The position numbers and the translations under genes were made by a program. Shown in pieces: positions 31,601 to 37,413 of a stretch of DNA of 55,404 bases. The notes below the pieces were generated by a model that had not been told where the DNA came from, searched no databases, and was given only the letters and a program-made list of their open reading frames with translations. How positions within the stretch are numbered: position 1 is the stretch's first letter; each line of letters begins with the position of its first letter. The DNA is from Saprospiraceae bacterium (lineage in GTDB: Bacteria; Bacteroidota; Bacteroidia; Chitinophagales; Saprospiraceae): the NCBI GenBank assembly GCA_020628645.1, contig JAHDES010000040.1, forward strand, positions 1 through 55,404. Reading direction: 5' to 3'.

Positions 31601-32188
31601 GTAGAATCGCAAGATACAGTGGTGATTACTTATGCAGGAAGTCCTATTGCTTTAGATGATGAATATATTTTAAATTTCAATGAAGGCTTAACATTCTTCC
31701 CACTGGACAATGACTTTGTATTAAGTCCATATCATTATTTATTTGATAATTCAAGTCCATTAAATGGCGAAATGAATGTTAATGCAGATGGAACATTTAC
31801 TTACGTGCCAGACCCATCCTTCTCTGGAACAGATGGATTCTCTTACACTGTTTGTAATGAACTTTGTCCTGGAGATTGTGCAGAAGCATTTGTTACCATC
31901 ATTGTAGAAGCCAATCGTGAATGTGTAGCTCCAACAGTCATTACGCCTAATGGAGATGGTTTAAATGACTCCTTTATTGTGCCATGTTTGGGCTATTACC
32001 CAAACAGTTCGATTATTTTCTTTAATCGTTGGGGAGATGAAGTCTATCGTAGTGACAATTATCAAAATGATTGGCAAGGCACATACAATAATGTTGATTT
32101 ACCAGTAGGTACGTATTTCTATATTCTTTCTGTTAATGATGGAAATGATACGAAATTACAAGGATACGTCTATATTCAGCGAGAATAG
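16691..32188 (+). CDS. Giant (5165-residue) extracellular repeat protein with gliding-type (type B) T9SS C-terminal domain
   Basis: Signal peptide cleaved near Ala33 (VSNA-Q). Order: Cys-rich N-terminal region (to ~560); Ig/PKD-like modules ending GTYTVTVTDxNGCT (~570-1400); fifteen ~97-residue modules of the ICEGD...GTWSG.GTF...TYTPTA type (1401-2853); eight CGxxDGSIxIxGL modules mixed with Ig-like modules, including a 266/265-residue tandem duplication (~2854-4277); more Ig-like modules (4278-4983); a cadherin/Big-like domain (4984-5073); and the C-terminal domain CVAPTVITPNGDGLNDSF...FNRWGDEVY...GTYFYIL (5078-5165). Most modules hold one Cys pair. Lys and Arg are scarce and Asp/Glu abundant. 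It should be a very long, acidic surface fibre or adhesin of the SprB kind. The porP/sprF-like and ompA-like genes follow directly. No enzyme domain is visible. Confidence 0.95.
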   Translation: MRKSILNPQKWMLFLRCGINILFLFCTYYVSNAQCDNTLSTVIVDLSASADAIDVVTIGGAAVENMKCCDSQASNQECQILSILLNPDSEGIDIVFNGPNQCVIDIYNTITCPVGTSQGICEPLCLAGGSTDILLCKSGSFQEVDVTVTARPAPVVSSFIGVEDCSNTLNVDGITGSIDWTCTSQIDDGNNILNYLDCGSGPGVDIICANPSFNYTGPTITDCNGKTLIYCVQAPATDCSPAQDVTANVILYPSITNTDVEYNCSADNSSITLMVTSSSSCANLEYQWVDNADNPIMGATSSSLTVSPDDNMYCVDISYPMQNGCPAVRVCGTASLSNCCISNAGDLSSATALTGFPAITVCSGEDAEDDMGNPLVITTNSTPPTMDYQYMFLLSDANGTIIQSNSDGDFDFSTLSSGDYNICGLSYANSNIPASISTYINNISMDMDNDDVSQITGDESTFCLDINCTVVGGMPISISIETTPTISLSSGPSCAGDLMSYSLTVSTTAASTISTSTTSMSETIVDNMDGTFTVSGIDIDDDIVIVAENANCNSTGLDVSAPDCACPTIDPSSMMPISEEICEGDAIPTLSVSDPGVGFTINWYVSTTGTTLVSGATLSGTSNESILLSTSSNPSIPSPTGNVTIYAEVEQDISGCTSSTRTPVTLTIHPNPAPTIISTYTGTNSNMDAICAEDIGTPQGTLTLDAGSGYSMYAWSTTETPQTIQVNPSAPSSTYTVTVTDANSCTAEDEITITVNNSPSASIMVTENSVTPNDGLICGGEEVTLSASGGSTYQWSANVGTPSDVSTVMVNPTLNTTYTVTVTNADGCTSEESVDITLINSPNQPIITPSSLSLCLGDIITLETQVYAGTVVNYYWDWMLSTNSPIPILSADGNIITSGTLNTNSINAQPTESGTYVYTLYVNVDGCVSETAQIEILVYEHAMPILTSNLGTSIECQEGNETLTISVTQGFDSYSWSGPDSFTSTMQEAVIDNVTSINSGTYFVTVTDNNGCTGVGSIDIAISDQLPDPTVMGSTVIGINCAETLTSNIPQNGNIIYNWSVSPTGAATIINNNDGTATITGFTSGIVNVMLEVTEIHNSPLHFCNKTTSFAVEVNPEPVIYAPLLVCSSLPSFFIDVTSVNTSDNTLASPFDNDADPATIESVAWLNGATGEIIPTAADYPGGTVTVWYHYSETASPSCINSTSFTFYDETFANDVSLVNCALTPGATTTEIDLNDALDPFSSTNVFNVDADISGDASTNGLNASFYNSIVDANAANNPISSIVSATDGQEYYIRLEHPSSFSCFSIAKITVSIGNSPAVAASSNSPVCLGTTINLMETEGDAIAWSWSGPNGFTSNSQNPSITATSTSAGIYTVTVMNADGCTNEEEVSVVLSNPIGTGGDFTLCEDNPAIELNGLIPVGATGFWSYVSGGNGGMFDTSNGISFGSTLNGPNIDDTYSINLLPSFDYAMPIILALNINATADCPAYDETLTIYVDETVQVTTPSTINTCHDDVFTISGTVSGGSFSSGNAIPSVSSGTWSTSGDGTFSDEITVSSTVYSDYTPGPNDIAAGTVTLTLSANDPNNTCIANSSSTIVTIESEIMVEAGTYPSICASDLPLALEGVVTQGMAVMNPSTNITWSGGAGSFSDVNDLNSTYTPTPAEIAFGTVTLMLTYDDPSDACPSENDEVTLTFINEAIPFTNTYAPVCSDDPSISLNGMVNGIISTGTWSGAGTFVTSGTSTTTNLLDIYMPTATEISDGMATLTLTADAVGICPPIAAMTTIIINDAATADAGADLTICEGDVINLSGTIGGGAMMGQWEVISGSSTLTSTGMTIGTSSANPVNDSYTPTALDIAKGVVEFHLVAEDPDGADACGQVYDTLIVTINPIAAVNAGGDQTICEGEVALLDATLTGAATSGTWSGGMGVFSNVNSPTSTYTAVASEIGTTVTLTWTSDDPDGAGPCMISTDEVDIAINQAPTVSVTPSSTTVCSDLSPVALNGTVGGVVGVFGQWTTVDGTGTFGSTSSMGSGNLMAGPSIMDTYTPSAADVASGSVVVQLVTNDIDGAGPCEVQTVDFTIVFEPFVDAGPNIGICDMGSSGFVTLNSATVSGATSISWSAPAGSGVFASTSTNTSTTLVDNFTPASLTAGSTISLTLTVSHATCSDYSDNLDIVISDDAGTTATANVLTAGPICSDQEVQLAGSFSGAASSASWTTNGGGTFSPSANDLNAIYTPSITDNGVITFTLTTTDPDGDCMPAMATTMITINDDDVVEAGNDIEVCESNPVATLRGIVNGTTMGSSTDWVWSGGAGVFSDVNDLQSTYTLDAAENVVGNTIILTLTNMDGVCTNSDEVTITVTGQAIASMGSDVAVCTDDPNATVVAFPSGSANSGSWATSGDGTFMPSANVDNPTYVPGTNDLAGAFPNVITLSYTTNQNGECPQVTGMLNYTIYQEVTIDAGLGATVCSNNPTATIAGMITGGASLGTWRSVTDNDPTNDGTFGTMNMVDVDGNFSRTIANSYTLSPFEVALGYATLRLTSDDPDPSPCNEVFDEITIMVDPAAMAFIDDSEIVICEDNPTVDVVAEVSGTATTGTWTTSGTGSFSAVTTTAGTPTTVSATYNLSATDITNGIIGTPITLTFTTDTPAGPCGPDVAQATIYVDPVAVADAGEDQTMCSDQNIALDGTVSGSATSGIWSSSGTGTFTSMSVTPTGSGFFSVSTIYTPSSADSTAGSVVLTLTTNDPDNPCDAVSDDITLTIEAAPYAEIMSSNDVICSNEGTVALTATLYGTAVSGYWKCDNCTGSFNDYTALSAIYTMGATDAIGTVLEFEFVVDEPIGACDAYITPIYLVEIVSSPVIMTILPEKICEGDAVQLITTTTNGLAPFTYNWSPNTNIDDNTLAQPTVSPLVSTTYMVTVTDANACTGVNTVLVNVDPKPTGTIAIADVIDPSSCAGTDGAIIIRNLVANDTFYVDYTFNGILTQTACIATTNTDSILIGNLAAGEYEDFVITNCQTGCVGDRIEGPFFLNDPSLDVPVFGDMSNPTACGLSDGSIIIAGLTSDDSYNVCYTTDGVLQNAGTFVSSNNSIIVPNLGANILYDDFLIKGIESNCTVALSGSFTLQDTFQAMLTDTILYVCEEGTITLNTVIEPSDPMSTLVYEWSHTNGFFSNATNPVIDPVSPQDTGVYTLVVYENGCASNPASVTVRTNEAPDVMTLDNITICLDNQTDLDLQATVSGDMPPYSYRWEGPNGFISMVKDTTLLATDLDGNNNSGIYTITVTDDNGCFASSSIEVILSSRPNNPNLTASTIDVCANEEVIISSSTYSGQTLEYYWDTTGATPPATFISTNSNELSLTPTDTITVAMYVSVDGCISDTSYITINAQPFEGMPMLTFTNPTGCGLTDGTITISGLTGTDYDISYDYNGIQEDLVDVDTTSLGEIVLTNFAAGIYDEFRLTDANGCTYALNDVLILVEPNAPSVSVSSNSPICLDGLTDLMLSSTVTGGTAPFTYAWSHSNGYTSSDENPVRLANTLDANADAGTYTLVVTDDNTCSATASIDITLSNPPADPTLSASAIDVCADEEVVISTSTTYSGNMVSYYWDTTGVLPPVSFEATNSNQLTIYPTDTVTVAMYVSVDGCISDTAYITINAQAFEGSPSLLDADPSGCGLTNGSIVITGLTGMSYDVSYDYNGEQQDLIDVASTGTITLSNLSSGIYDEFRLTDANGCSIALNDVITLVEPDAPSLTLSSNGPICLDNTDNLELSSMVSGGTAPYTYAWSHPNGYTSTDENPVRSSNSLDAMADAGTYTLVVTDDNGCSATAAIEVTLTNPPVDPTLTADNTVVCAGDEVTITSNVYTGTSVTYFWNDGSGIIISSSNEYTFTPTSSTTVRLSVVVDGCTSRTAILPIGTDTFAETVSIASNINPSDCGGADGMIMIDGLIDGDIYDVSYTYNNGTVQIVDNLIASGGMIQLSDLSAGSFENIILSNANGCSSITALAANLSDPGFANTAMIEVEGMPTTTCDGDDGMVSISGLVSGEVYEVSYSYDGGALQTLSNLIASDGEIFFSGPSGMYTNFMLTDNSGCQMSLAGSAMVTQNSFIGNPIISNQATSACDGTDGMIIISGLSSGHTYQVSYSYNNQPLTTVTNLVGSSLGDLFIQNLAAGFYTNISLIDENACESMSYTETIQDASFSTSGIQVLGSDPSSCGGEDGYIAISGLTNGASYEVNYTANGVYQSTGALAAFIGGAIQIQNLEAGVIYTNFEIIELNTDCSANVDQLVLLSDPTPPTALDPTAVIAVCEGDAIFFEVITPLSGMPADAVFEWIGPDGFISTDLEPIITDAAIDDAGMYMLTITVDDCTSAPSMVEVVVNEVPETPSIVLSNFNTICDGDAIFLSTSSNCETYQWIGPDGDSPSTLNNQFLTTSDNSTVIPSFHPAYEGGMWSVICINESGCATQSIDQVEIVINPVPDIPLPSSNGDICEGETISLFPGTVNHPDATYIWYDGNPQDVSSSIISTEYSPNIDNLDAASYEYWLVVEINSCRSDANMVSFDVNDLPSVSATNNGGNCGTILELSATPTDPDATYSYAWNGPNNFSSTEQNPVITQPDEDNIGTYSVIITNENNCQSEVAITQVDAVDEVTVTPTIDAVDYTLCEGEEIQLVTDIIDGDAVSYTWTIISDGTYNFTTNEPFFNISTTTNAANDGNYYVVANVDGCESAPSELLPITVFATPETPDLPPTAIYCEGDMIQFNAALDPEASYFWSGPGGFTSDIHNPSIENAQLNNSGAYSLYVEINGCSSEVANMGLTVNNLPDEVVITNDSPVCEDGEINLVVANPDQNSIYIWRDENGAIVGGGTLLTISDATVADAGNYYIQVTENGCTYNALQDVEADGGITTVEVTPHITFAADAGPDDSTCEEVYQLNGSLLPLSSSASSQWDDMGSTTTIVDATDPSAQVQNLQAGDNTFIYQIDNGVCGVESQDTVVITYAGSPIALDDEYILNFNEGLTFFPLDNDFVLSPYHYLFDNSSPLNGEMNVNADGTFTYVPDPSFSGTDGFSYTVCNELCPGDCAEAFVTIIVEANRECVAPTVITPNGDGLNDSFIVPCLGYYPNSSIIFFNRWGDEVYRSDNYQNDWQGTYNNVDLPVGTYFYILSVNDGNDTKLQGYVYIQRE
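20891..25249 (+). repeat. Fifteen ~97-residue modules in the centre of the giant protein
   Basis: Each module opens with a Cys motif such as TICEGD, VCSDD or VCESN, continues LxGTVxGxAxxGxWSxxGxGTF and TYTPTAxDIAxGTVTLTLTTxDPD, and often closes with GPC, giving one likely disulfide per module. The copies are diverged, so the array is old; its even period suggests a rod of similar domains. Confidence 0.85.
26585..28177 (+). repeat. Tandem composite duplication (798 + 795 bp) inside the giant gene
   Basis: Residues encoded by 26585-27382 and 27383-28177 are two copies of a three-module block: an Ig-like module with DVCAxEEVxIS and YYWDTTG, a CGLTxGxIxIxGLTG module, and a PICLD...GGTAPxTYAWSHxNGYTSxDENPVR module. 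Similarity is very high (for example VAMYVSVDGCISDT and IYDEFRLTDANGC are identical). A third, diverged copy begins at 28178. Confidence 0.9.
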
Positions 32189-32266
32189 TTTTGATTCTAA
32201 AAATAGATTTAGAACGAATATTCTAATAATTAACTTATTAAATAGATTCCATAAATTTTTATACAT

Positions 32267-33211
32267 ATGAGACAATATATCTTTATTTTCATCTCCATTC
32301 TTATGGCAGTTCAATTGCAAGCACAGCAAGACGAACAATACACGCAATTTTTCTTTAATAAATTAGCACTAAACCCTGCTTATGCAGGTAGCGATGAAGG
32401 CGCTTGTTTAACAGCACTTTATCGAAATCAATGGATTGGTTTAGAAGGTGCACCTACTACTCAGGCATTTAGTTTTCATACAGGGATTTTGGATGGACGT
32501 GTAGGTTTAGGTTTATCTGTGGTACATGATAATATTGGCCCAACGGATTCATGGCGTGCAAATTTAGCGTATGCTTATCGTATCCGACTTGAAACGGGAA
32601 CTTTAGGGATTGGTTTGCAAGGATCATTACGTCGTTATCAAGTGGATTTTATGGCGGAGACGACCACCCACCCAGGCGATAACCTCATTCAAAGTGCCGA
32701 ACCTACTACAACTTTAGCGAATATTGGAGCGGGGGTGTATTATGAATCAGATAAATTCTATGTAGGACTTTCTATTCCTCATTTTATTAAATCAGACATC
32801 AGTTTGTTGCCAAGTACGTTTACCACGACCAATATTACATCTCGGGAAGAATTGCATTTGTATGGTATGGCAGGTCTTATTTTACCAATTTCTAATGATG
32901 TGAAATTTAAACCAGCCGTTTTATATAAATATGTTCAAAATGCTCCCGTAGATTTTGATATTAATGCAAGTTTATTATTCATGGATCGTTTCTTATTTGG
33001 ATTAACGTATCGAACAGGTGGATCATTGGATTCTACAGGAGAGTCTCTTGACTTAGTTGCACAATACAACGTTACTCAAGCTTTTCGTATTGGTGCAGCC
33101 TATGATTTTACCTTGTCTGAATTATCGAATTACAATAATGGTAGTTTTGAGATTATGGCGCAATATTGTATAGGACGAAAAGAACAAGTTACGAATCCTC
33201 GATTTTTTTAA
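32267..33211 (+). CDS. PorP/SprF-family outer-membrane protein
   Basis: 314 residues. Signal peptide MRQYIFIFISILMAVQLQAQ, then the family hallmark QYTQFFFNKLALNPAYAGS, RNQWIGLEGAPTTQAFSFH and VGLGLSVVHDNIGP, and a beta-barrel body ending IGRKEQVTNPRFF. SprF in Flavobacterium is needed to deliver the adhesin SprB to the surface, and PorP-like proteins pair with type B-CTD substrates of T9SS. The gene lies 78 bp after the giant gene on the same strand, so it most likely exports or anchors that protein. The gap holds a weak hairpin (32195-32214) that could tune expression between the two. Confidence 0.95.
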   Translation: MRQYIFIFISILMAVQLQAQQDEQYTQFFFNKLALNPAYAGSDEGACLTALYRNQWIGLEGAPTTQAFSFHTGILDGRVGLGLSVVHDNIGPTDSWRANLAYAYRIRLETGTLGIGLQGSLRRYQVDFMAETTTHPGDNLIQSAEPTTTLANIGAGVYYESDKFYVGLSIPHFIKSDISLLPSTFTTTNITSREELHLYGMAGLILPISNDVKFKPAVLYKYVQNAPVDFDINASLLFMDRFLFGLTYRTGGSLDSTGESLDLVAQYNVTQAFRIGAAYDFTLSELSNYNNGSFEIMAQYCIGRKEQVTNPRFF

Positions 33212-33228
33212 TATCCCAATAAAATGAG

Positions 33229-33258
33229 AAGCATCTCAGGTTTAAAAGATGCTTTATT
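33229..33258 (+). terminator. Hairpin between the porP-like and ompA-like genes
   Basis: The stem AAGCATCT/AGATGCTT (33229-33236 and 33247-33254) is followed by TTATT. It could attenuate or end transcription after the porP-like gene, leaving the ompA-like gene at a lower level. Because it covers the ATG at 33249, it supports the later start at 33279. Confidence 0.55.
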
Positions 33259-33278
33259 ATGAACTCAAAAAAAAGGTC

Positions 33279-35402
33279 ATGTTTATAAAAAAAATACATT
33301 TATTCACCCTTCTATTACTAATTAATACAATAGTGATAGGACAATCTTCAATTGAGATCACGAATGAAAGTGCTATCAATTCTGAAGAATTAGAATTTAG
33401 TCCTACTTTTTATAGTAAAGGAATTGTATTCGTTTCAACCAAGGCATCCGATATTCTTTCCTCTAATCGAGAAGATAAAAAAATAGGCGAAAATTTTATG
33501 ACACTCTTTTATGCAGAACGCAATGTAGAAGGGCAACTAGGAGAGGCAGAAGAATTTTCTTACAACTTAGGTAGTCGTTTCCATGAGGGGCCTCTTTCTT
33601 TTAGTCGCGATGGCAGACAAGTCTATTTTACTCGAAATAACTATGTCAATCGTAAAGTTTTTAAAGATTCAAAGGGAGTGGTCAAATTAAAAATTTTTAC
33701 GGCCTCTCGCCAAGGAGATGATTGGGGAGAGATAAGAGAATTAAGTTTTAATACAGATGAATATGACGAAATGCATCCTACTATTTCTGCAGATGGTAAT
33801 CGTCTATTTTTTACCTCTAATCGTGAAGGAGGTTTTGGTGGCTCAGATATTTATATGGCAGTAAAAGTAGGGGATAGTTGGTCCGATCCTATTAATTTAG
33901 GCCCTTCTATTAATACAACAGGCAATGATGCCTTTCCTTTTCTCCATGAAAGTGGTACACTCTATTTTGCCTCGGATAGTCGAGATGGTTTTGGAGGATA
34001 TGATGTTTATTCTGCTTCTACGACGGATTATGTGAATTGGACAGATATAACGAATGTGGGGACGCCCTTTAATTCTGACGGCGATGATTTTGGATTTATC
34101 ATAAATAAAAAAGGAACAAAAGGATACTTTACCTCCAACCGTACGGAAGGTGCTGGACAAGACGATATTTATAGTTTTAGTGTTCCTGAACGAACCTTAA
34201 CTCCTTCAACGGATCAATTTATTACAGCAACTATTTGTGCTGAAAAAGAAGGAACCACTAGCCGTTTAGAAGGGGTACAAATGAAGGTGTTTGAACGATC
34301 CTTAGATGGGAATTTAAAAGATCTAGATAGCGATTTTGTTATTACACTTGAACCAACCAATTCTCCCAATGAATATGGTTTAAATGTTAAACCCAAAGGA
34401 CAAAGTACTGCAAAATATACCAATACATCTGGTGAAATAGAAGCCATGCTTTCCCCCGGTAGAGATTATCGAATTATTGCAGAAAAAGACGGCTTCAAAC
34501 CCACCGAAATGAATATCACAACTCGTGGAAAACAATTGGATGAAAATCTTTCCTTTTGTGTACAGTTGACAGAAGACCGTTGTATGGGAATCTCAGGTAC
34601 AGTACTTAATATGAAATCTAAAAGTTTAATGCCTGATGTAACAGTCAGTTTGACAAATCATTGTACCAATCAAGTACAAACGGCTCGTACAAATATAGAT
34701 GGTACCTATCGTTTTTCATGTGTAGATTGTTCCTGTGAATTTACAATAAAAGCAGAAAAAGCCTCTTACATTACTGCATCGGAGCGGATTCGTATGAATA
34801 ATGCGAATTGCTACAATGGAGGAGAGCAATATTATATTTTGGAGTTAGCTTCCGTAACAGCTTCTACTAATTATAATAATTCAATGAGTTCTGTACCCTA
34901 TCAAAATAATTCTTATTCTCCTTACGAAAATAACAGCAGTGTCACTCAAACCTATGATCCTTCTAGTGTTCAATTACAAGCAGGCTCAGTGATTGAATTA
35001 CCTAATATTTACTATGACTTTGATGAGTATTTTATCAATATGGAAGCGGCAGTTACCTTAGATCAAGTCGTTGAATTGATGATGGAGTATCCTAGTTTAG
35101 AAATAGAATTGGCAGCCCATACCGATGCGAGAGGTCGTTCCAAATATAATCGTTACTTATCCAAAAAGAGAGCAAGAGAAGCCGTTAACTATATCTTATC
35201 TAAGGGAGTCGAATCCTACCGTTTAGTAGCGGAAGGCTATGGCGAGAGTGAATTAAGAAATCATTGTGATGATGGCGTGGATTGCTCAGAAGAGGAGCAT
35301 CAATACAATCGACGAACAGAAGTGCGCGTCAAGAATTTTGATCGTTCAGATATTAGTGTACGCTATAGAAATGACGATCCAACTTTGGTCAGAAAGTATT
35401 AG
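33279..35402 (+). CDS. PD40-repeat / OmpA-family cell-envelope protein
   Basis: 707 residues from the ATG at 33279; an in-frame ATG at 33249 lies inside a hairpin and would spoil the signal peptide MFIKKIHLFTLLLLINTIVIGQ. WD40-like PD40 blades fill the N-terminal half (SADGNRLFFTSNREGGFGGSDIY, LYFASDSRDGFGGYDVYSAS, GYFTSNRTEGAGQDDIYSF). Two carboxypeptidase-regulatory-like domains follow, the second from GISGTVLNMKSKSLMPDVTVSL. After an Asn/Ser/Tyr linker comes an OmpA peptidoglycan-binding domain with YYDFDEYFI, AAHTDARGRSKYN and LSKKRAREAVNYIL. The layout is that of the T9SS-linked PorE group without its TPR part or lipobox. It probably ties the giant-protein/PorP surface complex to the cell wall. 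Confidence 0.93.
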   Translation: MFIKKIHLFTLLLLINTIVIGQSSIEITNESAINSEELEFSPTFYSKGIVFVSTKASDILSSNREDKKIGENFMTLFYAERNVEGQLGEAEEFSYNLGSRFHEGPLSFSRDGRQVYFTRNNYVNRKVFKDSKGVVKLKIFTASRQGDDWGEIRELSFNTDEYDEMHPTISADGNRLFFTSNREGGFGGSDIYMAVKVGDSWSDPINLGPSINTTGNDAFPFLHESGTLYFASDSRDGFGGYDVYSASTTDYVNWTDITNVGTPFNSDGDDFGFIINKKGTKGYFTSNRTEGAGQDDIYSFSVPERTLTPSTDQFITATICAEKEGTTSRLEGVQMKVFERSLDGNLKDLDSDFVITLEPTNSPNEYGLNVKPKGQSTAKYTNTSGEIEAMLSPGRDYRIIAEKDGFKPTEMNITTRGKQLDENLSFCVQLTEDRCMGISGTVLNMKSKSLMPDVTVSLTNHCTNQVQTARTNIDGTYRFSCVDCSCEFTIKAEKASYITASERIRMNNANCYNGGEQYYILELASVTASTNYNNSMSSVPYQNNSYSPYENNSSVTQTYDPSSVQLQAGSVIELPNIYYDFDEYFINMEAAVTLDQVVELMMEYPSLEIELAAHTDARGRSKYNRYLSKKRAREAVNYILSKGVESYRLVAEGYGESELRNHCDDGVDCSEEEHQYNRRTEVRVKNFDRSDISVRYRNDDPTLVRKY

Positions 35403-35474
35403 AATGAAATTTATAAAAGAAATTAAATATTGGGATTTAATATGACCAAATTCATCATTTGATGAATATGTAGG

Positions 35475-35503
35475 AAGCCTGTTCTTATGGAGCAGGCTTT
35501 TTT
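35475..35503 (+). terminator. Terminator after the giant-protein locus
   Basis: The stem AAGCCTGTT/AGCAGGCTT (one G-U pair) has a 7-nt loop followed by a T-run. It lies between the converging ompA-like and ridA-like genes. Confidence 0.85.
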
Positions 35504-35903
35504 ATTCGGCAATGATGGCGGTAGCTTCTATTTCTACTAACATATGAGGATCGATAAGACCACTTGTTCCTACCATCGTGGAGGCAGGTTTGATGGTAGC
35601 AAAAAACTCCCCATGTGCTTGACCAATGGCTTCCCAATGTCGAATATCTGTTACATAAATGCGCGTTCGCACTACATCAGCAAGAGAAGCTCCAGCATCC
35701 GATAAGGCTTTTTCTATGATGAATAGAATTGCTTTGGTTTGTAAATAAGGATCATTTTTCCCAATTACATTTCCATTTTGATCAACAGCGGTTGTGCCTG
35801 CTACTTCAATAATATTGCCGACTCGTACAGCACGAGAATAGCCAACTATATCTTCCCATTTTGCACCAGAGGAAATATTCTGGCGTGTTGTTTTTTCTCC
35901 CAT
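35502..35903 (-). CDS. RidA (YjgF/YER057c/UK114) family protein
   Basis: 133 residues from the ATG at 35903 (MGEKTTRQNISSGAKWED); the frame extends further upstream but would overlap pepD and adds nothing conserved. Family motifs are GYSRAVRVGNIIEVAGTTAVD, the ILFIIEKALSDAGASLADVVRTRIYVTDI stretch holding the substrate-binding Arg, and HMLVEIEATAIIAE. RidA proteins hydrolyse reactive enamine/imine intermediates from PLP enzymes; this subgroup may differ in substrate. It lies 5 bp after the pepD stop, so the two are cotranscribed. Confidence 0.92.
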   Translation of the reverse strand: MGEKTTRQNISSGAKWEDIVGYSRAVRVGNIIEVAGTTAVDQNGNVIGKNDPYLQTKAILFIIEKALSDAGASLADVVRTRIYVTDIRHWEAIGQAHGEFFATIKPASTMVGTSGLIDPHMLVEIEATAIIAE

Positions 35904-35908
35904 TAAAT

Positions 35909-37372
35909 TTAATTTTGTACTGGAATTTCTTTCAAAGTAGCTAATAAATATTCCCAAAATTTCTGTACCGAACTAATTTGTACTTTTTCATCAGGAGAAT
36001 GCGCCCCACGAATATTTGGACCAAAGGAAATCATTTCCATCTCAGGATAATTTGTACCTAAAATACCACATTCTAAACCTGCATGACAAGCATTGACGTG
36101 TGGTTCATCTTTATACATATCACGATACAATTGACTCATTACTTTGACAATAGTAGAATTAGGATTGGGCGCCCATCCAGGGTATGTACCATCAAAAGAA
36201 ACAGTTGCGCCAATCAATTCAAAAGTACTTTTTATGGCATTGGCTTCATCTTGTTTTTCACTATCAACGGAACCACGTGTTAAACAAAGCACTTTATAAG
36301 TACCATCCTTTACCAATACTCGCGCTAAATTATTGGAGGTTTGCACTAAATCTTCAATATCAGGACTCATACGATAAATCCCATTTGGACAAGCATAAAT
36401 GGCTCGTATTAATTGTTGCTGAAAAGAAATGGGTAGCACCGATTTAAAGGCTTCATCTTTCTCAAGTGTACAAGTGATAGCCCCATCCGTGCTTTGATAT
36501 TCTTGATGAATTTTTTGTCTATAACTGGAAATGAAGTTTTCAAATTGTCCTATAGACGAAGTTGGAATAGCAATTTGAGCAAAGGATTCTCTAGGAATGG
36601 CATTCCGTAAACCGCCTCCATCTATGGAATGGATTCGATATTCTACAACGGCACTTAATTCAAACAATAAGCGATTCATCAATTTATTGGCATTGCCTCT
36701 TCCAAGATGAATATCCATACCAGAATGACCACCTGTTAATCCTTTTATTCCAATAGAATAATAGTTGAAATCTCCCTGTAGTTCTTCCTTTGCATAAGTA
36801 CCTGTAGCAGTCACATCAACGCCTCCTGCACATCCAATGGTTAATTCTGTATCATCTTCCGTATCGAGATTGAGCATGATTTTACCATGTAGTAAACCAC
36901 CTTTTAGTTGTAAAGCACCCGTCATTCCTGTTTCTTCATCTATGGTGAACAAGGCTTCGAGGGGAGGGTGGGGGATGTCAGTAGATTCCAAAAGTGCCAT
37001 GATCGTTGCTACACCAATTCCATTGTCGGCACCTAGGGTTGTACCTTTTGCTTTTACCCAATCTTCTTCCACAAACATTTGAATGCCTTGGGTGAGAAAA
37101 TCAAAATCAGTATCCGCATTTTTTTGATGAACCATATCCAAATGGCTTTGCATAACGATTGGCATCCGATTTTCCATTCCTTTAGAAGCAGGTTTTCGAA
37201 TAATCACATTTCCGATATGATCGACTATTGTTTCTAATCCTAAGGATTCGCCAAATTGTTTGGCAAAAGCTATAACCCGTTCTTCTTTTTTAGAAGGACG
37301 AGGTACGGCATTGAGATCAGCAAAATTTTTCCAGAGGGCTTGTGGTTGTAATTGGCGGACTTCTGTGGACAT
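35909..37372 (-). CDS. pepD: Cytosolic non-specific dipeptidase (aminoacyl-histidine dipeptidase, M20)
   Basis: 487 residues from the ATG at 37372 (MSTEVRQLQPQALWKNFA), matching PepD length; the open frame upstream is not conserved-looking. The metal and catalytic residues of family M20 are visible: His and Asp in MQSHLDMVHQK, Asp in GTTLGADNGIGVA, the Glu-Glu pair in FTIDEETGMTGA, Asp in LNLDTEDD, and His near the C-terminus in GPNIRGAHSPDE. It hydrolyses Xaa-His and other dipeptides with two zinc ions in the cytoplasm. It is the first gene of a two-gene unit with the ridA-like gene. Confidence 0.95.
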   Translation of the reverse strand: MSTEVRQLQPQALWKNFADLNAVPRPSKKEERVIAFAKQFGESLGLETIVDHIGNVIIRKPASKGMENRMPIVMQSHLDMVHQKNADTDFDFLTQGIQMFVEEDWVKAKGTTLGADNGIGVATIMALLESTDIPHPPLEALFTIDEETGMTGALQLKGGLLHGKIMLNLDTEDDTELTIGCAGGVDVTATGTYAKEELQGDFNYYSIGIKGLTGGHSGMDIHLGRGNANKLMNRLLFELSAVVEYRIHSIDGGGLRNAIPRESFAQIAIPTSSIGQFENFISSYRQKIHQEYQSTDGAITCTLEKDEAFKSVLPISFQQQLIRAIYACPNGIYRMSPDIEDLVQTSNNLARVLVKDGTYKVLCLTRGSVDSEKQDEANAIKSTFELIGATVSFDGTYPGWAPNPNSTIVKVMSQLYRDMYKDEPHVNACHAGLECGILGTNYPEMEMISFGPNIRGAHSPDEKVQISSVQKFWEYLLATLKEIPVQN

Positions 37373-37413
37373 GAAATGTAGTATTTTAATTGATATAGAA
37401 TGACAAAAATAAT

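Noticed and set aside
33249-33278. Earlier ATG for the PD40/OmpA protein
   Set aside because: It lies inside a hairpin and would place charged residues before the signal peptide; the ATG at 33279 gives a clean signal sequence.
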